Shown here: piece by piece, positions 23,446-36,000 of the stretch
How positions within the stretch are numbered: position 1 is the first letter of the stretch
How the letters are laid out: every line of letters starts with the position of its first letter
NCBI GenBank assembly: GCA_963693315.1
Contig: CAVNZG010001024.1
Coordinates: forward strand, 1-64,000
From: Diogma glabrata
Taxonomy: Eukaryota > Arthropoda > Insecta > Diptera > Cylindrotomidae
Reading direction: 5' to 3'
Length of the DNA stretch: 64,000 nucleotides
Made by a program: the position numbers and the translations under genes
The notes under the pieces: model-generated
What the model saw: the letters and a program-made list of their open reading frames with translations, nothing else
Database searches by the model: none
Told to the model about the DNA's origin: nothing

Positions 23446-25411
23446 ATGGATAAAATAGAATTAATTAAAAAAGTGCATACCATTCCAATATTTTCGGGAA
23501 ATCAAACTTCTGATGTAAAAACCGATCTGTATAATTTTTTAAACGAAAGTTTCACTCTATATGAAAGTATTAGCGAAATACTAAAACCATCTTTTATGCG
23601 GTTTATTGTGAACCGATTTCGCGGTGATGTTTTTCTAATATTAAATGACATGCAAACTTTTGAAACATTTACAGAACTTTCCGAATTTCTGTGTAATCGG
23701 TATAAATGTCCTCCCTTCAGTCCAATTCAGATAACAGAAACACAAAATCAAGTAATTGAAAGATTAGTTAATCAAACTACCAGTTTCGGACGGTATAAAA
23801 AATGACCAATCAGTTCAACAAGAAAATATTAGACTTTGTAGAGAAATCAGTCAGAATAAATTAGAAATAGAAAAACTAACTCAAGAAAATTGTCAATTTA
23901 GATGTGAAATTGAAAATTTTGAAACTGCACAAACAACCAAAAATAGTGAATTAGAGCAACTACGGCAAATAAACACGGACTTGACAAACGATTTAAATGT
24001 AGCAACAACCGATCGAGTTAACCAAGATATAGTTTTTAATCAGTTCAAAATCGAATTTATAAATACGCAGCAAAAAATCAATGATTTAAACATAAATCTT
24101 AACCAATCAAACTTAACAGTGATTGAGAAGTTTAGAGAAAACGAAAGTTTAGCATTAGAAAATTTTAGTTTACAACAAAAAATCGAGTGGTTGTATAAAG
24201 AATTACTTAGGAAAGATGAAACAATCAGGCAAATTCGAGCTACAGCACATGAAAAAGATGACACTAAATTTAGGTTAAAAGTTTTAGAAAGAGAATTAGA
24301 CAATAAAAAAGACGATGTTAGAAAGTTGACCACAGTTATTGACAAACTAAACGACCAGTTGGCTAGGAAACACAAAAAGAATCATTTGCATAATTCAAAG
24401 ACATTAAAAATTTTATCCGTTTGTAGAACTAAATTTGAGAATATTGAATACACCAAAGATACGGAGTTTAAATTTAAAGACCAAGATGATATTAAAAATG
24501 CCCAGCCGAAATACAATTATAATGTTTTAGATCAGGATGTTACGTTTTCTTTATATACAGATGATACTGTAATTGATGAAATAAATAGCGAATGTAATGC
24601 TACCAAAAAGTTACAGATTAATTGTAAAACAGATAAAAATATTGGTTTTGATCAAAATTTTAGAAAACTGGCTATACGAGTTGGTAAAACTGTTGTACCA
24701 TACACTAGTCATGTAATTAAAAAACGAGCTAACAAAATGAATAATTCAAACACGATAAATAAAAACTCCAATAGTAAAGTAAATTCAAATTTGATAAACG
24801 ATGCGATTTTCTTAAGGAGAAGCAAGGAAAAACTAGTCTTATTCAAACAAACAAGTTTTGTTGGCGGAGCTAAATCGAAACAAAATCGTAATCGAAAAAT
24901 GCATTGGAGCCTCAACTACGGGATTACAGCGTATTTACTTAAAAAAGGGATACCAGATTTTCTAAACATATTAACATGGCTTTTATCTTTATTAGGTTAT
25001 GTTTTTAAATCGGAATTAAACGCGTTATGCAATCGTAAGAATCACATAAGTCATAGTGTTCACCAGTCACCTACCTCATGTAATAAATTTTTTAACAGTA
25101 ATGAAGCTGTTGGCTATAAAAAGTGGAGTTGCAGAATTTGTAACATTTTTGTTATTGTATACGAGCAATTATGGTTATGTTGGCGAAATATTTATTCGAA
25201 CGTTAAATTTTTAAATCCAACTTTAGGTATTTATTTTAATGTAAAAGTTTTAGAAAATGTTGACAGAGGGTTGCATTCATTAATAAATTTCGTTAGAATA
25301 GATTTTGGTATTTATGGAACAGAGTCGGTCCGTATTAAAAATAAAATTTGTATTAGCCACTTAGGATTTTTTTATTTTGTTCATGAAATCGTGTTATATT
25401 TAGTTTATTAA
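23446..25411 (+). CDS. Element A protein: gag-like domain, long coiled coil, hydrophobic C-terminus (frame change at 23800)
   Basis: ATG 23446 follows an AT-rich leader. The first 120 codons look Gag-like (IPIFSGNQTSDVKTDLYNFL ... FRGDVFLILNDMQTFETFTELSEFL). The frame stops at TGA 23803-23805 after AAA AAA, but the next frame is open from 23768 and continues to TAA 25409-25411 with a long heptad-rich coiled coil (about 23805-24380), a basic Asn/Lys/Ser-rich part, and a C-terminal third rich in Trp, Phe, Leu and Ile (LTWLLSLLGYVF near 24970). No pol motif exists. The frame change may be a one-base deletion or a +1 shift at AAA-TGA-C. The product may bind RNA and assemble with an unrelated element's Gag; this is inference. 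Element C encodes a protein of the same shape. Confidence 0.65.
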
Positions 25412-26742
25412 TGTTTAAAGAAAAAGTATTTTGTTTATTTTTAAGATAATCTAATCACAGTTACAATTTTAAGGAATATTAAGGTAGTTTCAGGAATAAA
25501 ATTATAGATTACTAGTTTCAGGATGTTTAAATTGGGTATTAATTTAAGATTTAATAAGATTAAAGTTTAAGTAAAAAAAAAAAAGTTTAAAATGTAAACA
25601 TGTATTAGAGAGAGAAATTACGTATAATAGAGGAAAATGAAACGAATTTTGTGTACCAGAAAACAGAGAAAAAGAAAATTTAAAAGATGTTTAATAGTCA
25701 AGCAAGATTTAAAGAGCCAGGTAATAGAAAGAAACGAGCCAGTTCACAGGAAAATATATATATAAAAAAAAAATAAATAATAAATCATTGCAGGCGATAA
25801 TAAAATGCACAAAGCAGGTTTCAATTTCATAAAATATTTAATATTCGAAATTAGTTAAGTTCACTGGTCTTCTAGTTAATAATTTTGTATAGTAATACCA
25901 AGTAAGTAAGCTTTCATGGATTAAGCATTAAAACTAATTAAATAATAGAACAGGATTAAATTAAATGGAATTGTAACGGATATATTTGTTTTGTAAATTA
26001 AACTTTTATAGTTTTGTATTGAATTGTAAGATTAAGTACTATATGTTTGTTATTGATAAATGCTAAGGTAAATAAGTTGTGGTCAAGAGCCAGGTTATAA
26101 GAAATAACCAGATGAAGCTAGATTCTTAGCTTCCCAACAAATCTACTAAGGAATTTCTCATATAAAACCATGCAAATGCAAAACTCCTTAGAAAATTTAA
26201 GTATTCGGAGTAAAATTTTCTACTTAATTTTAACCCTCACAAGGTTTTTTAAATTTCTTTAAAATAACAATTCATTAACATATGATTCATTTAGTTTTAA
26301 TTAGGCCAAACATAATTTTCCGATTAAAATTGAAGGTCAATGTTAGCATATTTGTTTTCATTGACATAGTAAATAATTTTTAACTGCAAAACTGAATATG
26401 ATACTCCAACAAAAAAAAAAGTAAAAACAAAAAGTTTAAATGAAAATAAATGTATGAAAATTAATGTATGAAAATATTTAGCATCTAATTTCATTTTATT
26501 AAAAATATATGTAAGTTATGTAATTCGGTATAGAAAATAGAAAAAAAATGTTATTATTGAAACAGGGTCAATGACTTATTTAGTAAAAAAAAAAATTATT
26601 GAAGATTTAAGATAAAATAATAATAATTTGAAAATATTCTTTGAAAAAATACAAGTTAAATTTTTACTATTTGCACAATTGTTCTATTTTTGATCATACT
26701 GACCAAGGATAGAAACAATTGTTTTTGAAAAAGCGTAGGATA
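25412..26742 (+). other. Element A 3' untranslated region
   Basis: AT-rich, no gene and no pol remnant seen on either strand. It ends in a modest purine stretch (GAAAAAGCGTAGGATA) directly before the 3' LTR at 26743. Confidence 0.6.
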
Positions 26743-27442
26743 TGTTGTAAACCTTTTGAAACGAATTAAATTTAAAGTAATATTTCGAAACTTAATTTGG
26801 TTTAACTAAAATTTGTCTGATTTCACAATGCAAAATATTTTAAAGTCAAAAGTGCAGATTCGCATAATTTTTATATTTAAAAAATAAATATAAAAATTGT
26901 GTGAACGAACTTATTTTTGTATTGGGAAATCCTCTAAATTAGGTCATTTATGTTTAATTGTTTTTATAAATTTTAGTTGGTTGGTTTTTTTATTATAACG
27001 GAAAATAAACGGTTTACAACATTCCCCTCCAAATAATAATTAATTTGATTGAATTATTAGTAATATTAAAAAAAGAGTAGTAAATTGGCAGTGAACGGCA
27101 GAAGTTAGTTAATATTTATGCTTTTTGAGTTATAGTTTGAGAAACATACGGTAAAGTTTAGTCAAAGTAATTAAAGAGTGAAATCAATGTTGTAGTTAAG
27201 ATTGAAGATAAAGTAGAAATAGAAAAGAATTGTAAGAAAAGTTTTCAATAAAACAAAAGTGTTTAATTAAAAAGTTCAATACTACTAATTAAAAATAAAA
27301 ATTAAATGCAGAATTAAAAGGAGACTGTTTATTTATAAAAAGTGTTTTTATAGTCAAAGTAACTGACCCTAGAAAAAAGGGTATAACTTTTGGTATAACA
27401 TTGGTGTGTAAAGAAGATATCCCTATAAAGAAGGATATAACA
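26743..27442 (+). repeat. Element A 3' LTR
   Basis: 700 bp, same length and ends as 17250-17949. Differences I noticed are AGTTAAATC/AGTGAAATC, CTGACCTTAG/CTGACCCTAG and AACGTTGG/AACATTGG, so the insertion is young. Confidence 0.95.
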
Positions 27443-27446
27443 CTGC

Positions 27447-28841
27447 ATTTAGCGATTTCTTCTCCATGATTGATAGTAGTCACTTGTTTATTAGAGAAGT
27501 TAATCAGTTGCACTGGAACTACCCCTTGTTTTGCTGCTACTAGCATTCGGCCAATCATAATGTTTCCCCCAAAGTCGTTGTTAGCTGGCTCAATCATCAC
27601 AGGTGAATTTTGGTCACTTTTATCTAGTAACTTAGTCCATATGATTTTCTCAGATTTTGCCGGGATCTCAGTTGGTCCGTCACTAATAACACGGACCTCA
27701 GCATTGTCGTTGGTGGCGTGTAGCACTATTTCTGTGTTCCCATATCTCAGTACGTGGCTCACCAGATCTAATATAAAATTGTATTCTTTCATGAAGTCAA
27801 GCCCAATTATGCAGTCATCTTCTATATCTGCTACAATAAATCGGTGCCTAAATGAATTTCCTCCAATGAATTTCCTTCTTGGTCGCTTTCTCCATGAACT
27901 AGAACTGTTTCACCTGTAGCTGTTTTTAGGGTGAATCGTCCTGCTGTATCGATCTGACTATAATGAACCACATCTGGACGCACTATCGATCTTGAAGCAC
28001 CTGTGTCCAAAGTCAACATGCACGATTTGTTTCCAACGGTTGCCTCTAGGACTAAACTACTATTTTCTCTTTTGACTTGTGATACCACCAATGTAGGGCA
28101 TTGTAATTGAGCCAGCTTTCGCCCTTCAAAACTGGCACAATCTAGTTTCCCGAATCCGGAACGCTGCATCTGTCTCCCGGGTGCGGCTCCCATTTACATT
28201 CTCTTCGGATGTTCCCCAACTTTCCACAGTTCCAGCATCTTACTCTGCTAGACCTACTTCGTTGATTTCGCTCAGGCTTATCTCCCAGACTTTTGACACG
28301 CATGATCACTTCCTCATGCGCTGCTTTTAGAGGTTCTTCAGCAACTTCCATCTGACGTACTCTATCTGAACCTTACGCTCTTTTTCCAGCTTCCATTTGC
28401 AGGGCCAATGCTAAGACTTCCGCAGGTAGTTTCTTTCCGCTTAGATAAAGCTGATTCCTCATTTGTACATCTCGAAGAGCATTGATAAATGTATCAGCTG
28501 CCAATTCGTTCGGGTATGACAGATTTACCAGTCTCACAATGTCAGCCTCTAATTCTTGCAAAGTTTCGCTGACTCCTTGTTTTCGTGTTTTGAGCTGCAT
28601 GCGATGGAGAGCTTGCATATGACTTTCCCCATATCTTACTTCTAAGGCCTTCATAATCTTGCTGTAATCACGCTCTGTCGCTGATAGTGTCTGCTAAATT
28701 TCAGCAGCAGGTCCCTTCAATGCCAATATAAGCGCGTTTGCTTTTTGCTGGTGATCAACCCCAGTTGTTGCTATCAAAAATTGCATCTTAAATATCTGAT
28801 ACGATGTAGATCCATCAAATGCGGGTATTTTCACTCTAGCT
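27447..28841 (-). pseudogene. gag-pol: MG gag (C-terminal part), zinc knuckle and protease
   Basis: Minus strand, from 28841: ARVKIPAFDGSTSYQIFKMQ, then the capsid C-terminal part (ELEADIVRLVNLSYPNELAA), a zinc knuckle CWNCGKLGNIRREC (about 28200-28240), and the aspartic protease LTLDTGASRSIVRP (about 27975-28015). A post-protease segment (EPANNDFGGNIMIGRMLVA) runs to the element A edge. Stops lie at 28694-28696 and 28373-28375; frameshifts occur near 28180 and 27820. Gag binds RNA and the protease processes Gag-Pol. Both flanks are insertion edges of younger elements. Confidence 0.85.
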
Positions 28842-30515
28842 TGTAACGATTTGAAAATAGTAACTTGATCATACCTCATATACATCATATGGTTTTGTAC
28901 TCGTTCGGTATATTTGTTTGATTTCTCTATATTTGTTCTATTTTGTTAAACGTCCTAATTTAAAAATAATTGGTTGTTGAACCTTGCCGTCTAGACTGGT
29001 TATTCGACTAATGTAGAGGGGAAACTTGGAGAAACAAATGGTATAAAAAAAAGTATAAAACACCAACGGTTTGTTTTTTTTCGGATGGATTTTTTTTGTT
29101 GAGAGATTTTTGATCAGATTGATTATGAGAGTCAGTTGGCTAAGATTTGATTTTTTTCTTCTTAACTTAATGAGTGAACTATAACAATGTTTTTTTTGAG
29201 TAATGTTTCTAAAGTTCTGTGATAGTAAATATGAAAGTTCTGGAATAATAAAAATGATAGTTTTGTTGTGAGATGGTTGCATTGGTGATGACATTGTTCA
29301 TGACTCAATAAAGATAGAAGTGATAGGATAATTTTGCTAATTTTGATAAACATTTATAAATATTTCTATTAAACATTTGCAACTAACATGTAATGTTCTT
29401 TTTATGTAAAAAAGGTTGAAAAGAAATGTGCCAAAATGGATCTTTCAAATTTTGATAAACATTGACAAACATTTATGTTATAAATTTGCAAATACATAGC
29501 ATGTTATGTTTTTTTGTTGTAAAAAAAAACAAGAATCAGCAAGGATCTCTATTGTTCGTTATTTAACTGTGTGCCGAAAACAAAAGCTAGTAGAAATAAT
29601 TAGAAGATTGTTGATAATAAAATCGAAATAAAACCAAAACCATAAAAGATGTCTGCTAAGGAAAATTTTGGGAAAGATACATTATCAGTGCTTTTCATGC
29701 ATAAAATTATAAATTAAACATAACCGTGTTGGAATACGGGATTCAATTGAAGGACGAATCAATCTATTGGATTCATCTGGTTTTGTTGGATCAAGATTCG
29801 TTTGATATTTTTGATAATTATTTAAAACCGAAACGTATTTCATTAAATATTTAATTTTTGATTATATAATTTTTTTTTTATAGTTTAGAAAAATCTAGCC
29901 ACATCCAACAAGCGCTTGCTGGGATTGGTATTAGGTGAGTTTTTTTGAAATTTACGTCTGTTAAGACAGTTATAAATTGATTTTTTTTTGTTTTTTTTGT
30001 TATTTTGAAAGCAAATATTATATTTTTATATTTATTTACATTAATTGAAATTTAAGTCTGTTAAGACAGTTATAAATTGATTTTTTTTTGTGTTATTTTG
30101 GATAGCAAATATTATATTTGTATATTTACTTACATTGAATAATTTTCAATTTGATTTTTACAAAACCTGTACTTTAAAATTATAATTTTTTTTGTTGATA
30201 TCAAATATATTTTTTTTTATTGGTAATTTGGATTTATTTTTTTTTTGCTCCTAATATAAATATTTTCTTTATTTGATGAAATTTTGGCACATAGATAAAA
30301 TAGTTTAGATGTATAAATAAATCTTTTAAGAGGATGATGTGAATGGTGAGCTTTTCATGATATCTGACTCGATGCTGCTATCTTTCTTTAAAGAAATTCG
30401 CACTTATATCAAACATTTTATTGGTACAGTCACTCAACCTCTGGGAAAGTAGATCAAACCCTGCCAGCCGAGAAGCTTCCCGTATTAAGGTGCGATACCA
30501 GAGAGTACTGTTACA
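28842..30515 (+). repeat. Element B 5' LTR (1674 bp)
   Basis: Paired with 36306-37978. T-rich runs are frequent. A block containing CTGTTAAGACAGTTATAAATT occurs twice about 100 bases apart (near 29960 and 30060) in both LTRs. Open frames on its minus strand are present in both copies simply because the LTRs are identical; they are not genes. Confidence 0.96.
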
Positions 30516-30518
30516 AAA

Positions 30519-30536
30519 TGGTGCCGAAACAGGGAC
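30519..30536 (+). other. Element B primer binding site (tRNA-Lys-like)
   Basis: TGGTGCCGAAACAGGGAC lies three bases after the LTR. It matches 15 of 18 positions of the tRNA-Lys(UUU) complement used by lentiviruses and Osvaldo-type elements (TGGCGCCCGAACAGGGAC). Confidence 0.8.
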
Positions 30537-31282
30537 CCGAGGCTTGTAATTAAATAACAATTCCGTTGTTTTGTTTTAAATATAATTTTTTTCTTAAGTA
30601 TGTGGTAGTTTAAATTTTTAATTGGTTGATTTCAGGGTGATACCTTGCTTCCTAGTATTATAAATAGAAAAAAAGAATTGTAAATACATTGGTTGACTAA
30701 GTTGTTAATATTTTCCAATGGTAAATTAAATTCTTCTCTTACCACTTTTCACCTAATTTATTGAATCAAAGATTTGCTTTAATTATTTATGTCGATTTCG
30801 GATTACTGCCAACATCCAATATGTTTGTTGAAATCAATTAAGGTTTCATTTGAGTTTGCCAGAAAAAAACGAAAGAATTTTCAGAAAATGTTTTCAGTTT
30901 GTTCCTGTTCGTTTTTTTTTATTTTTCTATTTCTAGTGGCAGCGTGTTAGAATGTTTTGAAACCTCACTGTATGCATCATCCTCTTTACACATATAGTTT
31001 TTTTTTGTTGCGATTTCTTTCTGATTGTTTTTATTTACGCATTTGAATTTTTGTGTTTGCATTTGTTATAATTAAAAATATTTGAAATTTTTTTTGTGGT
31101 TGAGTTTGCGATCAATTATTTTTGAAGAATTTTTTTTTTTTAAGTTGAAATTTTTACTGTTATTATTTTTTTTTTCTCTTCTCTCTCGATAACTTAATAT
31201 TAACGACCGGTTTCTTGGTTAGAGAAACAGATTAAATATTTTTGTTTTGTTGTGTTTTTTATCACGGATTTTTTATTCAAAA
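30537..31282 (+). other. Element B untranslated leader
   Basis: T-rich region with no ORF between the PBS and the gag ATG. Contains many runs of T and the sequence CTCTTCTCTCTCG shortly before gag. Confidence 0.6.
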
Positions 31283-33031
31283 ATGAATATCGATTTGTTA
31301 AATAGGGATGAGTTTGATGTGGAATGTTTGGTGCGCGGCATTGAAGGAGATCCCGTTGAAGGATATGAGACATTAAAAAAACAAATAGTGGCGGAAAGGA
31401 AAACTCCTGTATTGGTTCCTATTAAAGCACATGTTAACGCTAGGAAAAACCCTGTTAGAGAAATTAAACTTTGTTCTTTTAAATTAAGAGATTTGCAAAC
31501 CTCGCTTGATAGTAGTGAAAGCGATGAAATTCTACCTAAAATGGAGTCTAGATTACTTCATGTGCGAGGAAGATTAAGTAGGATATCTACGTCTAAAACT
31601 GTTATGAGTGCGGCAAAAGAGTTGCACGAAGCATGCGAAAAGCTACTCCAAATAGTCACCAAGAACATCAGAAATCCAGTTGCATTGAATGTCACTATAG
31701 AAGAACTTATAGATGTACAATTCAACGGTGAAGAAGAAATATCTTCATCAGATGAGGATGTCTCTCGCAGTAAAAATATGCCAACACCAATTAGTTCTTC
31801 TCCTAAAGTAAACGATCCTGGACTTGCGGCAGACAACAGAAATGTAGCCGGACCATCGCGTTTAGTCGTTATAGCTAATGAATTGAAAGACATCAATTAT
31901 TTGTTGAATAAAAACCAAGAACATCCTAATCTCGAAAGTGCAGAGCATTTTAATGTTACCCAATCTAAATTTGATAAACTACCACCAGCTGGTATGCCAA
32001 TGAATCACGAGCCTTACAGATCCTCCTGGCCTCATTCCTCAAATATAAAAGAATTCGTTGGACCTTCTAAATGGAATCTGGTTTTCGATGGGTCTTCGAC
32101 AGGGTTATCTGTTAAAAGATTTGTTTTCCGGGTTGAACATTTGGCTAAAGCTAACTGCGTCTCGCCAGAACGTTTGGTTAATGAAATATTCCATCTCCTG
32201 AAAGGATTAGCGGCCGAATGGTACTGGACTTATCTGGAAAGGTATACTTTTTTTTCCTGGGAACAGTTCAAGAGCGACTTTATAAAAAGATTCCAAGACC
32301 GACGGTCTGATTCTGAACTCAGAAGTCTAATGGAAGTTAAGAAACAAAAACCTAGAGAAACATTTGTAGAATTTTATGATGGAATAATGGCTTTGTCCCT
32401 TCAATTTAATGAACCTATGTCGGATGATGAATTACTTAGTCTATTGCGCCGTAATATGCGGCCACGTCTGCAAATAGCTCTTGCTGATAAGGATATCAGG
32501 TCAATTAGCGAATTAATGAAATCGAGCGGTAACTTGGAGGACACCTGGGCGCGATTAAATTATATGCCCGAGAGAGTTTACCAAAACCCTTTTCGGCAAG
32601 TAAATGAAATTACACCAATCCATAATATTCAATCGGTATCTCCAGATTTTCAAGTGATGCATAATCAATTAAATGCTTTATCAACTTCTAACTCTTATAG
32701 TAATATTAAAAACCCCACAACCTCCAACATGGGGTTAAATATGCGATCATCTCGAGAACATATCGTATGTTGGAATTGCAAGGACCTTGGTCACACCTAT
32801 TTAGATTGTCCTATACAAATCAACAGAATTTTTTGTTTCGGTTGTGGGGAAGAAGCAATATTAAAACCTAACTGCCGCAAATGCGCAATGAAGTCGGGAA
32901 ACGTAAATCAGGGGGCGCTAGTGTACGGAAAGAATCGTCTCCTCAATCACAATCTTCCCACGAAACAAATAAACAAATTGAGCAACGACAATCTGATGCA
33001 AGACTCGAGCTCAATCGAGCAAAACATCTAA
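31283..33031 (+). CDS. gag: Element B Gag with two zinc knuckles
   Basis: 582 codons from ATG 31283; an in-frame TTG upstream is not needed. The first 230 residues are charged, with an acidic SSDEDVSRS patch. A capsid-like core follows (KWNLVFDGSSTGLSVKRFVF, LLKGLAAEWYWTYLERYTFF, SWEQFKSDFIKRFQ), the classical retrotransposon Gag pattern. Two Cys-rich knuckles lie near the C-terminus: CWNCKDLGHTYLDC (about 32770) and CFGCGEEAILKPNC (about 32840), the second lacking the usual histidine. The end overlaps the pol frame, which suits -1 frameshift expression. No stop interrupts it. Confidence 0.9.
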   Translation: MNIDLLNRDEFDVECLVRGIEGDPVEGYETLKKQIVAERKTPVLVPIKAHVNARKNPVREIKLCSFKLRDLQTSLDSSESDEILPKMESRLLHVRGRLSRISTSKTVMSAAKELHEACEKLLQIVTKNIRNPVALNVTIEELIDVQFNGEEEISSSDEDVSRSKNMPTPISSSPKVNDPGLAADNRNVAGPSRLVVIANELKDINYLLNKNQEHPNLESAEHFNVTQSKFDKLPPAGMPMNHEPYRSSWPHSSNIKEFVGPSKWNLVFDGSSTGLSVKRFVFRVEHLAKANCVSPERLVNEIFHLLKGLAAEWYWTYLERYTFFSWEQFKSDFIKRFQDRRSDSELRSLMEVKKQKPRETFVEFYDGIMALSLQFNEPMSDDELLSLLRRNMRPRLQIALADKDIRSISELMKSSGNLEDTWARLNYMPERVYQNPFRQVNEITPIHNIQSVSPDFQVMHNQLNALSTSNSYSNIKNPTTSNMGLNMRSSREHIVCWNCKDLGHTYLDCPIQINRIFCFGCGEEAILKPNCRKCAMKSGNVNQGALVYGKNRLLNHNLPTKQINKLSNDNLMQDSSSIEQNI

Positions 33032-36000
33032 ATCCCGTCTATTCTAGTTCAAATCTATCTTCAAAAAAACGAATTAGGCGCAAGCGTTATTGGACTAACC
33101 GTAAATTAATGAAATTAAAAATAGCGGAGAGTATTTTGTATGATCTAAATGATGCCAGACCCTATGCAATGGTAGATATTAACGGTAAAACGCTTCGTGG
33201 TTTGTTAGATAGTGGCGCTACCATTAGTGTCCTGGGAGCTGGAGCGGAAAAATTCTTGGCTAACGCTAAAATTAAAATTGTCCATCATCCTTCCACCATA
33301 CAAACTGCTAGTGGAGCATCGGAAAAAATAATCGGACATGCTAGTGTACTTCTACATTTCAATGGCCTTAACAAGCTAATGCGATTGCATATTGCTCCTA
33401 GTCTTCATCAATCATTATATCTCGGGATAGATTTTTGGAAGAAGTTTGGCATCACACTAGATGGTGTTAGTGAAATAGAAATACAGAGATGCGAGGAAAA
33501 AGAGCACCAACTATCAGAGCAGGAACGTAAACAGCTGGAAGCAGTTATTCCTTTATTTCCTTCTTTTTCCAGAGATGGCCTAGGTCGAACAGACTTAGTG
33601 AGCCACACTATTGACGTTGGAGAAACAGTCCCTATTAAGCAGCGGCATTATTCGGTGTCGCCTATTATAGAGAACTTGCTGTACCAGGAAATAGACAGAA
33701 TGATTGAAATGGATGTTATAGAACAAAGTCTGGAGCTCACCAGTGGTCCTGGTTAGAAAACCTAACGGTAAAAACAGGCTTTGCCTTGATTCCCGCAAAT
33801 TAAATAAGTATACCAAAAAGGATGCCTATCCGCTTCCCCTGATAGATGGACTATTAGGTCGATTGAAAAATACTAAATACATTAGCAGTCTAGATCTAAA
33901 AGATGCCTTTTGGCAGATCCCATTAGCAGAATCATCTCGTGATAAAACAGCATTCACAGTTCCAGGTCGACCTCTTTATCAGTTTAAAGTGATGCCGTTT
34001 GGACTGTGCAATGCTCCACAAACAATGTACCGGCTAATGGAAAAAGTCATACCACATCAGTTACATGAATGCGTATTTGTTTACCTGGACGATCTGCTAA
34101 TTGTCTCAGCGACGTTTGGAGAACATGTTGCACTTTTACGACAGGTGGCAGGGTTGTTGAAATCTGCCAAACTTACTATTAACATAGACAAAAGCAAATT
34201 CGTACTTCGCGAGATAAAGTATCTTGGATATGTTGTGGGCGAGGATGGTTTGAGAACAGATCCAAGTAAAATTGAAGCCATTGTTTCTTTTCCTGCACCA
34301 CGAACGGTAAAACAAGTAAGACGGCTTATGGGGATGGCTGGATGGTATCGAAGGTTTATTCACAATTTTGCTGATATTACAGCACCAATAACTGATCTGC
34401 TTACCAAGAAAAAACAAAAATTTGAATGGACTGATGAAGCTCAAACGGCACTTGATAAATTAAAACTTATGTTAACCAATGCGCCAGTATTAATCAATCC
34501 GGACTATTCACGCACGTTTTATGTAAGCTGCGATGGTAGCAGTACTGGGGTTGGAGGCGTGTTATATCAAAAAGATGATGAAGGATCGGATAGACCGATA
34601 TCTTTTATGTCTCGTAAGCTAAATATGGCCCAAAAGAACTACACCGTTACCGAAATTGAATGCTTGGCAGTGGTGTTATCCATTGAAAAATTTCGTCCAT
34701 ATATCGAAGGCTATAAATTTATTATTGTCACCGATCATGCTAACCTCAAGTGGTTGATGACCCAAAAAGGAATGTCTGGGAGACTAGCACGATGGAGTCT
34801 TAAACTACAAGCATTCGATTTTGCGATTGAACATGTCAAGGGATGTGATAATATCGTACCAGATACCTTATCTCGTGTTTATGAGGATCCATGTGCGGAA
34901 TTCCATGATTGTTTAACCCAAGTTTGTAGTATCGATATCGAATCTAAGCAGTTTGAAGAAGATTCTAATTACGTAGAACTACGAGCAAAAGTTGTAAGTA
35001 GACCCGAAGATTATCCTCAAATAAAGGTGGTCAATAACAGATTATATATAAGACTAGAGTCTAAACCAAAGGATGCATTATGCTCGAGTAACCCATGGAA
35101 AGTCTGGGTTCCAAACTCCATGATACCCCAAATATTAGAGCAAGAACATAACGACCCACTTGCTGCGCACGGTGGGATGAAAAAAACTTTGGAACGAATT
35201 CGTCGCAAGTTTTACTGGCCAAAAATGATTTTAAGCGTTAAAAACTTCGTATCAAGCTGTGAGATTTGTAAGCAGACAAAAGCTCCTAATTTTACCTTGA
35301 GACCGCCTCTTGGTAATCCATTTATTGTAGAAAGACCATGGCAACGCATCTATTGCGATTTTTTGGGCCCATACCCACGCTCCAAAAATGGAAAATGTTA
35401 TATCTTTATTGTGGTGGATCAGTTAACAAGGTTCGTATTGCTACATGCGATGAATAAAGCGCATTCAACAAAGATGGTAAAATTTTTACGTGAGGAAGTG
35501 TTCAATACCTACAGTGTTCCAGAAACAATTAGTTCAGATAATGGTAGTCAGTTTACGGGAAAAGTGTTCAAACATCTTTTAGACGAATTTGGCGTTAGAC
35601 ATATAAGGACGGCTGTATATTCACCCCAGTCAAACATATCGGAACGTGTAAATAGATCAATAATAGCGGCTATTAGGGCATATATTCAAACAAATCACAA
35701 CGATTGGGATAAAAATCTTAGCGACATTGCATGTCCTTTACGAAATTCCGTTCACGCGAGTGTTAGTCAGAGCCCACACTTTCTGCTATTTGGTCACCAC
35801 AAGATCAACCACGCCCATGAATATAAAATTCTACGCAACTTGGAAGCATTGGGTGACACAGAAATGTTGTGTAATAAGTTAGCTGATCGGCAAATTATGA
35901 TTTTTGAAAAAGTCAGAGAAAGTTTAAAAAAATCCGACGAAAATAACCGTAGACGATACAACCTACGTTCTCGACCTGTTAGCTATAGCCCAGGTGATAC

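Larger units (their letters stand above)
17250..27442 (+). mobile_element. Element A: young LTR element without pol
   Basis: Two 700-bp LTRs (17250-17949, 26743-27442) begin TGTTGTAAACC and end GGATATAACA, with only about three differences noticed. A 4-bp target duplication CTGC lies at 17246-17249 and 27443-27446. A primer-site-like TGGTGCAGCCGG starts at 17952. The only coding region of its own is a gag-like plus coiled-coil protein (23446-25411); there is no protease, RT or integrase. It must therefore be moved by another element. A full LINE (18023-22987) is inserted in its leader. The insertion cuts MG at the protease/RT boundary. Confidence 0.9.

Noticed and set aside
27289..27446. C-terminal extension of the MG protease-region ORF on the minus strand
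   Set aside because: The frame simply runs on into the element A LTR beyond the insertion edge.
28938..29353. Minus-strand ORFs of 118 and 63 codons, repeated at 36402-36817
   Set aside because: They lie in the element B LTRs and occur twice only because the LTRs are nearly identical; no domain.
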